Shown here in pieces: positions 12,530 through 23,259 of a stretch of DNA of 64,000 nucleotides. A model generated the notes under the pieces. It made no database searches and was not told where the DNA came from. It saw only the letters and a program-made list of their open reading frames with translations. Every line of letters begins with the position of its first letter. Position 1 is the stretch's first letter. The position numbers were made by a program, and so were the translations under genes. This stretch comes from Primulina eburnea. Taxonomy: Eukaryota > Streptophyta > Magnoliopsida > Lamiales > Gesneriaceae. The stretch lies in assembly GCF_022965805.1 (NCBI RefSeq), contig NC_133116.1, forward strand, positions 8,452,601 through 8,516,600, read 5' to 3'.

Positions 12530-13279
12530 AGTTGGATAATTTTGTTGCTTAATGAGTGAAAATTAAGTAAATTAATCAATGTGTTTGATTGAAAAACGAA
12601 TAACGAAGCTTAATGAACGAATATTAAGTTCGATGGTTCTGAATTAAACTCGAAACGAGTTCATCGAATGTTGAAAGAACTTCACACGAGTAGCCGGAAC
12701 ATGTAAGGGACGGAAACCGAATTTAAAAAAAATTGGTGAATAGTAGCTGACATGCACCCACGCGCAGATCTATGCGCAGGTGCACGCGCTTGTGGATGCG
12801 TGCCTGCCGAGCGCTTCCGAGAGCGCTTGGCAGCACGAACGCGCACGCCGAACGCGTCCACTGGCATCCCTTCGGATTTTTCTAGCATTTTTTCATTTTC
12901 TTGGCATTGTTTGATGATTGTGGCTATTTACAATGGCCAAAGGACACCTATATGAATGAAAGATCATATCTTTTCACATGAATAACATTAAATGCTTGTT
13001 TTATTGAAAATCAAACTCACATAATTTCATTTGCATATTGTTCTTCTTCCTTCTTCAATAAGAGACGGTTTCATTCATTTCTTTGTTATAGAATTTGGAT
13101 ATTTAAGTGTTCATTATCCCAGAGTTGTAATTGTATCTTATGAGAGGATTGTCACAAACATTTAGCATATTGTGAGGGGCAAATTCTTCCTAAGGAGAAA
13201 GTGTTCAACACTTGTTCTACAAATCATTTTCATTGTTTGTTCTTGTTTTTCCTATCAAATTTCAATCCCACAAACAACA
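12530..13279 (+). repeat. 3' LTR of the deleted Copia element
   Basis: 750 bp. Starts AGTTGG (T to A at the first base) after GTGGGGGAT, ends ACAACA before the CAAAT duplication. Its GC core (12750-12865) is rearranged relative to the 5' LTR. Confidence 0.88.
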
Positions 13280-14080
13280 CAAATTACATCCCCTGTTATG
13301 GAGCATAACTGTTGAATGAACTGTTCACCAACCAACAATCATGATAATGATCCATCACACCCTTTCGATCTCATGCATCCGATTGCAATCCAACAGCGAT
13401 CAACCGTCTCCACATCAGATGTCCAAGTGGCATCACTCACATGCCACATGCACGTTGATGGGACCAGTTTCCACTTCAACACAAGACGCGTCATCGATCC
13501 TATTTTCGAGTCGTATAATTAAAGGCTCATCATTTTTTCTCGTGATGATGCGTATATGCAAAGTGCATCATTAGCGTCCGTGTGTCAGGCTCAGACACAG
13601 ACCTACATCTACTTTTATCGGACAAATAACACTTGATCGATTTTTCGAAGTTTAATAGGCCTCGAAACCAATTCTAAACATATATAGTATTTTTTATCGA
13701 TAGTATTAATGTGAAACTATATACGTCAACGACACATTGAAAAAGAGAATACATTACAAAAAACAAAAATAGTGTAAAAAGATAAAATTTAACATCTTAA
13801 ATAAATAAAATAAAAAAACAAACATAAATGATAAAAATATAGTTTTTTTATTAAATAAAAATATAATTTCATATACATATGTTCCATGAGGCATGTGGGT
13901 TTTACGTAAGCGTCATGATGTCACCATGTTGGTAATGTTTAATTTATAGACTAATTCAAAGCATTCCAAAAAATTATTTTGACCAAATAAAGTTTGCAAC
14001 AAATATACATTATGCATTTGTTTCTTGGTGGGCGGCTGTCGGTTCTGCTGGTAATATATTCGGCTGGCAATTCAAGTCTA

Positions 14081-14182
14081 TTTTTTTAATTATATATTTA
14101 AAATATATATATTGTTGCCTTATTATAATCTTTTTTTTTAATTATATATTTAAAATATATATATTGTTGCCTTATTATAATC
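14081..14182. repeat. Tandem duplication, about 51-bp unit
   Basis: A T-run, ATTATATATTTAAAATATAT and TTGTTGCCTTATTATAATC occur twice head to tail (14081-14130 and 14131-14182). The units differ only in T-run length. Confidence 0.9.
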
Positions 14183-15082
14183 TTTTTTCATATATGTTCT
14201 TATTTTGACAGGAGTATGTTAATAATTAAAAAATATTAATAAATATAAAAATTGAATTATATATTTAAAACAATCGAAAAAAAATAAAAAATATATAATT
14301 AAGACGGACGAAATATATTTATTAAATATTTTTAAAGAAATATATATGGTTGCGTCATTGGAATCGCTCTTGGTAAAATCACCTAATAAAGTCCAACGGG
14401 TAGGCCTGTAGCGGTTTTGAGAATTTATTGCGTGGAAAATATGAAGTCGAGAAGTATTAATGGATCCAACTGCAACCTCAGATTTAATGAGAAGGGACAA
14501 AAGGTCATAATATTTTACGCAAAATTATTTTAAATCTTGAAATTCAATGTAGAACCCTTGACCTTAACTAATCCATTTGATCTTGCTGGATAGATGTACC
14601 GTAAAATAGTGACATTAGATCTTAATGGGTAATACTATCTTTATTGTGGACAAGATTGTCAGTAGAGAAGAGATAATACTGATTTTGAAGGAATATGAGA
14701 CAACACCAATAGTAAGACAAACCTCTCCCCGGACTCCACGGACTCATAGCCAAAACAACCCGACATATAGCGCCCTTATCCAAGCCACCTACAATAATAC
14801 TGGCTTGTCTGCATGATGAAGTTTAATACAAGATAATCTTAACATAAAGTACTATAATCAAACCCCAATTAGACCTTTGGGAAAGATCACTTTGATGATC
14901 AATCCAGATAATGATGTCACTCCCGGAAGCACTTCTTAAAATTTCTGGATGGTATATATGGCTTAAAACTACTAAAACTTGGTCTGGAAAGGAGAGAATA
15001 ATCAAGAAGTTGGTGCCAAAATCCAAATTTACGATGGCCTATTTTTAGGCGGAGTTCAGAAGATCCGAATTCTTGTTCATAA

Positions 15083-15250
15083 GGTCTGAACTGTGCATGA
15101 GGCAACGTGTCAAGCTCTTTCTGACACCTATCTAGACGCGTGGGTTCGGTAGGTCTGAACTGGTACATATCAATGTACTTTTAACACGCAATCTATCTTG
15201 ATGGCTGGTTGGGTTTGGATGGTCTGAACTGACTTTTGAAGGTGTGAACT
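15083..15250. repeat. Degenerate repeat of GGTCTGAACTG, 69-bp spacing
   Basis: GGTCTGAACTG is at 15083, 15152 and (ending in ACTG) 15221, exactly 69 bp apart. GGTGTGAACT follows at 15241. The sequence between is only weakly similar, so this looks like an old tandem repeat. Confidence 0.6.
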
Positions 15251-15731
15251 CTTCCGTGGCTCGGAACTGTCTTCGCAAGGTTAGAACCAATTAATATATT
15301 ATAAATTCATTTTTCTTTAATAATAAAACAATAATCATGTTTAACTTGTACTTTATTCAAAATAGAACTTGGGTTATTATACGACATACCCAAGTAGGTG
15401 CAGCTCCTCATGTCACCGGGTTCAATTAGTATGAGGCAGTGTGTTGCCACAATTATAAGGAAAAAAAATTGTGTCTTAACAAACGACTATAGATTTTGTT
15501 CTAGTGGTGAGCGTTTGATGTTAACAAAATTCAATAAAAATTTTACTTTACAAATTATATAGTTAATCTCTATAGTTAATCTCTAGAACATATATTAGAC
15601 ATTTGTTAAATAATATAAAATAACATACAAATATTACATTTAATCATAAATGATATATTTTTCATGGGTTATCACAAGCTTAAACGAAATTTTTTACCTA
15701 TATTTAAAAAAATTGTGTGCACTCAATAGTA

Positions 15732-16384
15732 TGTTAGTTTGAAGTGATAACAAATAATATCGAGTTGTTTTAGGGTCTAGCTTCTATTTGCGTCTATCAA
15801 CAAGTTTCTAGCTTGATGAAGTGGAGTCAATTTGGTCTGCATTCTAGCTGAAATATTTTAATCAAGCTGTTTCGGTTCAAGTTGCACTTTAACCAAACCG
15901 CAGAAGCTCAAGCTGTAGACTAATCCTAGCTATTCAAGTCTATCAGATGAAGTACCTATCCAACAACTTCGTTGACAAGAATGTTTAATAAAATGTCAAA
16001 GATCGGTAAAAAATTTCAGAATCCAAAGCCATTAATTTTTGTAAGCATTAAATACAACACACAACAAAGAGAAGCTGACAATGCCCTCTCAAATGAGAAG
16101 AAGATACGTATGATCATTGAAAAAGTTTCCTATATTTGGAAGAAATTTCAGTATAATAGGCATATTCAAGAGAAGAAGAAAGATATCAAAACGATTTCAA
16201 AAGATTGAAGCTTTCATAATCTGTTATCCACAAGATCTCGAGCACCCTTACTATTTCAATATCAAGTTGCACTTCTTTGCACATACTTACTCTACATATG
16301 AGATTATCAAGGATCTATCAGTGCTCCTTACCAAATCTAGTTGTTCAAAGTTATCATTACAAGTGTTGTATTGTATTTTTGTTG
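15732..16384 (+). repeat. Truncated 5' LTR of the outer SIRE-like Copia element
   Basis: Starts TGTTAGTTTGAA and is alignable with 38751 to about 39420, sharing phrases such as TGTTTCGGTTCAAG and GAAGTACCTATCCA. It lacks the last 300 bp or so of the right copy and runs instead into a fragment of another LTR at about 16385. With the right LTR it brackets about 23 kb of nested elements. Confidence 0.75.
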
Positions 16385-16755
16385 CGTGATTTTTTACCGT
16401 AAGTGTACGATATCAGGTTTTAGTAATCGATTAAGTACGAATATCGTTCTACAGAAAATGTATAATATAATCTTATACTAAGTATTATAATTAAAATAAT
16501 CTTTACATTATCTAGAAAATCAAATATGGTATTTACAATATAAAATAAAATAGAAACAATAATCATTTATCTACAAGATTAATAAGGAAGAAGTCAATGA
16601 GAGATAAATTCTAGTAGTTTGATTTCACTTGACTATTAATTGATTTCTATCAATGCCTATATCACAAATTCTTTTAGTTTATTAGCCAAGAATTTTTCAT
16701 ATTTTTAACTCCTTTCCCAAATGATAAGTAGAAATTTATTGCTTGATCAACTCAA
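16385..16755 (+). repeat. Fragment of an Athila-like LTR
   Basis: Clearly related to the outer 400 bp of the LTR at 21788, with matching phrases for CCGCAAGTGTACGGT and ATCGATCCCACGAGG in degraded form. It is diverged and has neither a partner LTR nor its own gag. Both edges are approximate. It may come from a deletion that also removed gag and pol of the outer Copia. Confidence 0.65.
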
Positions 16756-17057
16756 GTTGCTTCAAAAACTACCTAAAAATGACTAACTACTCCATCAACA
16801 CTGTGGTTGTGGACTTTGAATCCTTTATGGGAATGAAAGACGAGGTCATGGTAAAAATGTTCGAAATGTTAGAAGCAACCGGGTTGAGGAAGTTCTTAGG
16901 CTGCAACACGAAGGTGTCTGAGCCAGTTCTCAGTGAGTTATTCTCATATGCAAAAGTCGATCACAACATAGTTATGTGCACAGTTCAAGGTTCAAATCTG
17001 AATATCACATAGAAGATGCTCACTGAAATGTTTGAACTGCCCGTTGTCGGCTTGACA

Positions 17058-17245
17058 TGTTAGGACCAATGGAATCCAGATATCTCCACACTAGTATGAT
17101 ATTGTCCACTTTGGGTTTTAACCCTCATGGTTTTGCTTTTGGAACCACCCAAAAGGCCTCATACCAATGGAGATATCATTCCATCTTATAAATCCATGAT
17201 CTTTCTCTAGATCTTCCAATGTGGGACTTTGGTTGCATCCCAACA
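17058..17245 (-). repeat. TRIM 3' LTR (left copy)
   Basis: 188 bp, TGTTAGGACC to ATCCCAACA. Two visible substitutions from the right copy, in the first 50 bp. Confidence 0.92.
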
Positions 17246-17491
17246 ATCCTCCCCTCAAACGAAGTTCCACTATTATTCTCATAGTCCGAGCCTCCCCTCA
17301 GGCCTTATTCGCCCTCCAACCGAGGTTACTCCACTTCACTGCGTTGTAGCGCACGCCTTACATGAATACCGGGAGCATCAACCACCTCGAGAGTTTAATC
17401 AAGGATTTTTACCGGGAGCTCTCACCTCCTTCGTTTAGGTATCAAGGATTCCAGCCACATGGCTCGATCTAGACCATGGCTCTGATACCAC

Positions 17492-17679
17492 TGTTAGGAC
17501 CAATGGAATCCGGATATCTCCACACTGGTATGATATTGTCCACTTTGGGTTTTAACCCTCATGGTTTTGCTTTTGGAACCACCCAAAAGGCCTCATACCA
17601 ATGGAGATATCATTCCATCTTATAAATCCATGATCTTTCTCTAGATCTTCCAATGTGGGACTTTGGTTGCATCCCAACA
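17492..17679 (-). repeat. TRIM 5' LTR (right copy)
   Basis: 188 bp, adjacent to the initiator-Met primer site in minus orientation, with one spacer base at 17491. Confidence 0.92.
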
Positions 17680-18644
17680 TGACATCATGTGCAACACTTC
17701 CAGAGGGTAATGTTGCTCATTGGCTAACAAAATTTTCTATTTCTGGCTTCCCAATCCCCTCCATTTGTCTGAAGAAAAAACCCGAAGGTAGGATTCCGGT
17801 TTTTCGGTGGGTAAATCAATTTTGGCCAAGGTGGGAGCTTTTGACAAGGTGATAATTGAAAAATTCACGATGATGGCATCCATCTCTTCTGGCATAAACG
17901 TAATCTGGTCAGATTTTTTTTCTCTTTTCTTATTGTGATGGTGAAAGAAGGCCCTCAATTGCATGGTTTTGATGTCATTCTATGTTATCTGCTTGAACAT
18001 CGCAAGATCAATCTGGTGGAAGTCCTGAAGCTCTAGCTGATCAAGTGATGGGCACATCTTTTGTAGATATGTTCAAGAAGAAGAACATGCAAATTGGTGT
18101 TTAGTTGTTGGAAATCAACAAGGGAAAAATATAAGAACAAGAAGTAGCTCAAATGAAACTCAAACCGAACAAGAAACCAACCAGAGATGCAAAGGTAAAG
18201 CTTGTTCTGTCTTCTGGTTTGTTGAGTAGAGTGAAGATAGTGGAACATGAAGAAGTTGCTACAAGATCTGGTTTGCAGACATTAACCTTCTAATGACAAG
18301 GGCAAATACACACTTATCGAGTCAGTTAAGTTGTCTGATGCTCGAGTCGTCATCAACATTGACACGCAGCATTTTGTTGGAATTGTTAAAGATAGAATCA
18401 GTATGTTCGATAAGTGGGTAGACCATAGAATAGTATTCCACTTCTCTGTTATTTGTGAAGAACAAAAGATGAAGGCCGTTGCATTATTTGAAGATAAATT
18501 CTGCATTGGGCTGAAACATATCTGATTTCTGAAGCTTTGGAAAGGCTCGAATTCATCGAGATAGAACTAAAGGAAAGTGTGTTACGGAAGATAATCAGAC
18601 GAAAGAGCGAAAATTTCAACGCTCACAATCCGCAAGCGAGAGAT

Positions 18645-19462
18645 TGAAGAAAAATATTATTTTTTATAATTAATTGATTTAATTTCTTATCTTAAATAAT
18701 TTTTCTAATATTATATTTCCTTGTAGATTTGATTGTAAAAATTATTTTTGAGATTTTGTATTTCTAGATAATGAGATAAGTATGATAGTATTATCATGAT
18801 ATAGTATAATGTTTAAAAGAGGAATTTATTTGTTAATCAAATTTTAATCTTCCTTATCTTATAGATTTGATTGTTGAATTCGAAGAATAAAAGGAGGAGG
18901 GATAGTCAGACGGGAGGACGACAAATCAATCATATACTCACGCTCGTGCTCGTTGAAATCTCAGAAGAAAACATTCTTCAAGAGACGTGAATTTTGAAGA
19001 GTGAAGATACTGAGTGTTGGAGACATCTGCAGACAACATCCATGACGAAGTTGGCTGAAGATCGTTTTTGTTGCTCCAAGTTTTTTTGGCTCACGTTTTG
19101 CTTTCTTATTTTACGTTTTAGTTTTGTTGGTTATTTTATAAAGCATTTTATTTTATCAATATGTTGAGAAAATTGATTTTAGTAGTAATCGCTATTGGTA
19201 TTGTTTTCGTGTGAACGTTGTGGTTTTCATAGTGATTAATTTTTGCACTGAGGCAACGCATAAGTATTTATACTTGTGCAAATTTAACATTGTCCATCTG
19301 TTTAGTTAAAGTAAATTTGTGTTACAATCTTTAATATTCCGCTACATGTTGTCCCAAATGTTGTAACATTTGGTACAACACTTAAATCTGATAAAACACA
19401 TATTTACATCTTATGCTAATATTGTTATTCACACTTGCGTCTGTCAAACAACGTTTCTTACA
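18645..19462 (+). repeat. 5' LTR of the SIRE-like Copia
   Basis: 818 bp, TGAAGAAAAATATT to TTTCTTACA. Contains one copy of the dispersed palindromic motif at 19346. Confidence 0.92.
19346..19382 (+). repeat. Dispersed palindromic motif, copy 1 (5' LTR)
   Basis: ATGTTGTCCC, then AATGTTGTAACATT, then TGGTACAACACT. The two outer parts and the centre are each near self-complementary. Confidence 0.85.
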
Positions 19463-19464
19463 AG

Positions 19465-19477
19465 TGGTATCAGAGCC
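19465..19477 (+). other. Primer-binding site (initiator Met tRNA type)
   Basis: TGGTATCAGAGCC lies 2 bp after the 5' LTR. Confidence 0.92.
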
Positions 19478-20654
19478 TACTCTTGATATACTAAGTGATG
19501 ATTCTTGTTTTTGTTTTGTTTGATAGAATTGTTTAAATGGATACATCACTCGCAAACACAGGACTTCGGCCACCAGTCTTAGATGGAACCAATTACATTC
19601 TATGGAAGGTCAAAATCAGGTTTTATATAAAATCCATAGATGAGAGAGCATGACAACGTGTTATAAGCGGTTGGACTCCACCAAGGAGCTTGGACGAAGA
19701 TGGTGATAGTCTGATAAAACCAGAAAGTGACTGGACTACTAATGAACTGCAGATTTCTAATTACAACTCAAAGGAGTTGAATGCGATTTTTTCCTCAGTT
19801 GATATGAATATGTTCGGTTTAATTACTAATTGTATCTCGGGTAAGGATGCATGGGATATCCTCCAAAGACACTGTGAAAGTTCTGAGAGTGTGCGACGAA
19901 CTAGACTAAGGATGTTTACATCCAAACTAGAGATGATGAGGATGGAAGAATCTGAGAACATACTGGATTATGATTGTCGCCTACGGGAAATGCTAATGAG
20001 GCGTTCAGTCTTGGAGACCCCATCTCCAATAATTACTTAGCAAGGTTCTCCGTTCGTTCCCCGAAAGATTCAACGTAAAAATCTGTGCAATCGATGAGGC
20101 TAAGGACACATCTCAGATGGCTCTAGAAGATCTTATCAGTTCCCTTCGTACCTTCGAAATGAATATGGACATGCAGAAGAAGAATAAGGGAAAGACGATT
20201 GCATTCCAAGTGTCAAATGATCTTCTTCAAATATCCCAAGAGGTTAATGAATCAGACATATGTGAGGATTCCACAGCTTATATCACAAAGAAATTTGGAG
20301 ATTATTTGAAAAGAATCAATGACAAAAAGAAGTCTGAGCAACCATCAAGGTTTCCGAGTCTTCCAGCACCTGAAAGGCCTCAAAATTTCCCTGCCAAACA
20401 ACTATTTCAACCAAAAAATAAAGGCAAAGGACAATTTAATTCAAAGAAGTATGATCTAGTGCAGTGTAGAGAGTGCAGTGGATTTGGTCACTATGCCAAC
20501 GAATGTGCTAACAGACTACGAAAAAATAAATGCTACAATGTTTATCTAAGCGATTAAGAATCTGATGTTGAGGAGAAGTCTACTGATGAAGATAATCATA
20601 TCTCCTTGACTGCATTATTGACAGAAAATCACTGGCTGTAGGTGAATCTGTTAG

Positions 20655-20691
20655 GTGTTGCCCTATGTGTTGCCGCTCCTGGCCGCAACAC
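20655..20691 (+). repeat. Dispersed palindromic motif, copy 2 (in gag)
   Basis: GTGTTGCCCT, then ATGTGTTGCC, then GGCCGCAACAC. Within Gag the codons start at motif base 3, giving GVALCVAAPGRNT. Confidence 0.75.
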
Positions 20692-21296
20692 GTGTGAAAA
20701 ATCAGTTTTCTTAAAATCTACAGCTTCTAGAAATTCTATTGTAGATGATGTATTGGAAGTTGATGATGAAGAGATCACTCTTGAAAGCATACAAAAACTT
20801 TATGAAGAGCTGTTTCAGGATTGGATCAGAAGAAACAAGCTTAACTCAACTCTTATAAAGGAGAACAGTGATCTAAAAGCCTTGGTTTCCAAACTTGAAG
20901 TAATTTTGAGGAAAAAGGATTTGGAACTAGGCAAGACCAATGATGAGCTTCAAAAGGCAACTGAGACACTGTCCAAGTTTAGTTTGAGTACGTCCAAAAT
21001 TGATTCCATACTTTTGATGGAAAGGGGTGACAAGAAAGGCTTAGGCTTCAAAGACATTGTGTTTGAAATTGGTGAATCTTCAAAATCAACTATTTTTGTG
21101 AAAGGAAAAACTGAAACATTCACACCGTCACAACCTACACCTTCAACCAAAATCTCTCCACCAAGAAAAACCTGCTGCACCCATTCCTAAAAAACAAAAA
21201 CGCTGGTATGTATGTCAGTACTGTTTTAAGCCTGGTCATATCAGGCCCTACTGTTATAAACTCAGGGATGACCCCATCAATCAAAAGCCAAGGCGA

Positions 21297-21334
21297 ATGT
21301 TGTCCCGAATGTTTTCCAACGTTTCCCGCAACAC
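21297..21334 (+). repeat. Dispersed palindromic motif, copy 3 (in gag, other frame)
   Basis: ATGTTGTCCCGAATG, then TTTTCCAACG, then CCCGCAACAC. Here the codons start at motif base 1, giving MLSRMFSNVSRNT, so the protein product differs from copy 2. Confidence 0.8.
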
Positions 21335-22729
21335 CCCCAACCGTCGACCAACATTAAGACAAATTTGGGTACCAAAGGTGAAAACACACTGTAATGTTGT
21401 CTATACTTCCTTAAAAACTAACACTGCAGGTCATTGGAACTTTGATAGTGGAAGCTCTTGCCATATGACAGGATCAAGAGAATAGCTCACTGATTATGTT
21501 GATAAAAAAGGAGGGAGAGTAACCTATGGAGGAGGAGTTAAAGGAAAGATTGTGGGAAAGAGAACATTGAATGTTGAAGGACTACCAAAACTACACAATG
21601 TGCTCCATGCTGAAGGATTAAATTCGAATTTGATAAGCATAAGTCAATTGTATGATGATTATTTGCATGTCAAGTTTAATAAATATACCTGTAATATTTT
21701 CGATGAAACAAACATGTGCATTATGATAGGTACAAGGTCTTCAGACAATTGTTACCAAATAGGTGACGAATTTTCATGCAATCATGCTTTTGCGCGTTTT
21801 CACTACCGCAAGTGTACGGTGTCAAGTTTTAGTACTGGTTATAGTACAGATATCGATCCCACGAGGAGTGTGTGTAAAATTGTATATCAATTCTTGTAAT
21901 TAAAATAGTCCAAACTTTATCTAGAAAATTCGTAAGAGAATTGGTTTGTTAAAAACAATTAAACTGCGAATAAACAATAAATCGAATTACCGAATGGAGA
22001 AATATAAGTGATAGAAAATATCTAGAGGAATGATTTCACTAAGTTTCTACGATTATTCTTCCTGGTAGCATTTAAATTCTTGAATTCCTATTATTTAATG
22101 GCCAAGAACACTTACGTATTTTATTCCCCCTTTCCCAAGTGACGAATAAATGTATCAATCAAACTCGATTCAATTATTCCTAATTAGAATCTACGTTTCA
22201 TAGATAAATGCAAACATTGTTCTTACTAAGCCTCGCTAAAGTTATACGCCTTCTGAACGCTATAAACATTTAACGATGTCTTCTAATGATCTATAATCCT
22301 AGTTCCTCTCCCGAGTTGTAGAATTAATCAAACAACAGACAATTTATAGCCAGTAAATTGCAGTACATTAAACACAGAGAACACAAGTAAACATAAAATG
22401 GAATTCAATCCTATAAAATAACCCTGTCAAATCATCGTGTCCACAAAGCTACATCATTCTCTAGAATGGGAGATTAGTTCATCACGAAATCGAAATAAAA
22501 ACGACGCATATTCAAAGATTTAGACATTGACATATGAGAAAATCGAAATGCAAAAGACAGATAACAAATCCAAAGTGTCGTCTCTGTCCCCAGATTCGTC
22601 GCTCTTCGTTTTTGTAATCGATCTTCGCGTGTCGTGCCTTCGTCTCGCCTTCGCTCCGAGTCTTCCCTCTGTATTTTCGTGTGTTTTCTCTCCACGGCGA
22701 CTAACCCCTGTTCTGACCTAGCGGCGCAC

Positions 22730-22737
22730 ATTATATA
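22730..22737 (-). promoter_or_regulatory. TATA box of the Athila-like LTR (left copy)
   Basis: CTATATAATG in minus reading, immediately downstream of the palindrome array in the direction of transcription. Confidence 0.6.
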
Positions 22738-22754
22738 GTGCTTTCTGGAACGTC

Positions 22755-23052
22755 GTGCGCGCGGGTGCGCGTGTTCTGGTGCTCTTGCGCGGCTGCTTCT
22801 GTGCGCTGGCCCATGCGTGTGTGCGCGCGGGTGCGCAAGATGTCGCGCGGCCGCGCGTTCCTCTCGGGTTTCCTGCTGCTTCTGTGCGCGCGGGTGCGCG
22901 ACATCTCGCGCGGCCGCGCACAAGCTTCTGTCGATCCTCTTGCTTTCATGCACGCGCGGTAGCGCGAGATGCTGGGCGGTGGCGCGCGCCTCTTTGGTCA
23001 TGCTCCAATGTTTTTGTGCGCGCAGTAGCGCGAGAAGTCGCGCGGTCGCGCG
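22755..23052 (-). repeat. Array of paired GC-rich palindromes, 66-bp period
   Basis: Five units begin with centres at 22762, 22828, 22891, 22957 and 23023 (spacings 66, 63, 66, 66). In the last four, a second quasi-palindrome is centred exactly 20 bp later (22848, 22911, 22977, 23043). Each is a CGCG-flanked six-base centre such as CGGGTG or CGGCCG. The first unit has only a weak second half. Confidence 0.85.
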
Positions 23053-23245
23053 CACACCACTGTCCGTGGGTGTGCTCTCGGTTGCACGGTCCGTCATTTT
23101 CTTAGTCCACTTGGTTTCGTGTCCACTAGTTTCTCCATTCCTGGAATGACAACAAAAACAAACCAAAAACGCATAATTCTGTTCGAAACAAGCATAATTC
23201 AAAATGGATTCCAATATAAATTAAGTGCAAATCTTGCACTTATCA

Positions 23246-23259
23246 AACCCCCCAAACTT
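23246..23259 (-). other. Polypurine tract of the Athila-like element
   Basis: AACCCCCCAAACTT on the plus strand, AAGTTTGGGGGGTT in element orientation, next to the 3' LTR. Confidence 0.88.

Larger units (their letters stand above)
9444..13279 (+). mobile_element. Internally deleted Ty1/Copia retrotransposon, TSD CAAAT
   Basis: LTRs of about 750 bp (9444-10195 and 12530-13279) with flanking CAAAT (9439-9443 and 13280-13284). The interior jumps from the start of gag straight to reverse transcriptase, so zinc knuckle, protease and integrase are missing. A G-rich polypurine tract (12521-12529) precedes the 3' LTR, whose first base is A instead of T. I found no convincing primer site after the 5' LTR. 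The LTRs differ at many positions, so it is much older than the LARD element on its left. Confidence 0.9.
13285..15731. other. Intergenic DNA, no gene recognised
   Basis: Mostly AT-rich. 13316-13600 is less AT-rich and has two overlapping frames of 68-77 codons without any domain I know. 14081-14182 is a tandem duplication, and 15083-15250 has phrases repeating every 69 bp; both are listed separately. No RNA gene is evident. Confidence 0.6.
17058..17679 (-). mobile_element. TRIM (miniature LTR retrotransposon), TSD TGACA
   Basis: Only 622 bp, with two 188-bp LTRs (17058-17245 and 17492-17679) and flanking TGACA (17053-17057 and 17680-17684). The primer site GGCTCTGATACCA (17478-17490, plus-strand reading) abuts the right LTR and a CCTCCCCTC polypurine complement abuts the left, so the element points to the minus strand. 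The interior is non-coding. The LTR text resembles the widespread Katydid-type TRIM family as I remember it; the family name is tentative. It sits inside the ORF3 remnant. Confidence 0.92.
16779..18639 (+). pseudogene. ORF3 remnant of the outer SIRE-like Copia, left part
   Basis: The frame from ATG 16779 to 17012 encodes a protein start with DFESF, FEMLEATGLRKFLGCN and FSYAKVDHNIV. I associate this pattern with the extra downstream ORF of SIRE/Maximus-like elements in Lamiales, often annotated under misleading names. The continuation has many stops and frameshifts and is interrupted by the TRIM at 17058. A later open piece (18331-18525) carries another stretch of it. The unit is cut at 18639 by the inner Copia and resumes at 37021. 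No function can be assigned; loss of frame shows it is dead. Confidence 0.6.
19537..21787 (+). pseudogene. gag-pol: SIRE-like gag-protease-GAG-pre-integrase region
   Basis: Starts at ATG 19537 with LDGTNYILWK, typical of a UBN2 Gag. A Trp-to-stop change at 19651 and a frameshift near 20040 break it. Capsid continues at 20117-20557, ending with a CX2CX4HX4C knuckle (CRECSGFGHYANEC). 20642-21190 is a coiled-coil-like linker rich in KLEVILRKKDLEL-type heptads. A second knuckle (CQYCFKPGHIRPYC) is at about 21209-21252. The aspartic protease reads FDSGSSCHMTG near 21440-21475 and then meets a stop at 21484. The GAG-pre-integrase part (21552-21787) is cut by the Athila-like insertion. No part can yield a whole protein. 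Confidence 0.88.
21788..23245 (-). repeat. 3' LTR of the Athila-like element (left copy)
   Basis: In element orientation it begins TGATAAGTGCAAG. The terminal CA of the element (TG in plus reading) is mutated at 21789. It contains a paired GC-palindrome array and a TATA box. Long frames here (22474-23214 minus and four on the plus strand) are by-products of the array. Confidence 0.9.

Noticed and set aside
13316..13574. Two overlapping frames of 68 and 77 codons in less AT-rich DNA
   Set aside because: No domain, no coding bias that I can see, and mutually overlapping; could be promoter or repeat DNA.
17058..17679. Cassandra-type TRIM with 5S rRNA sequence
   Set aside because: The LTRs show no 5S rRNA-like segment; the element is TRIM-sized but of another family.
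22474..23214. 246-codon minus frame and several plus frames, all repeated at 28022-28762
   Set aside because: They lie wholly within the Athila-like LTR and cross its GC array; being stop-free is expected there. Identical copies exist only because the LTRs are similar.
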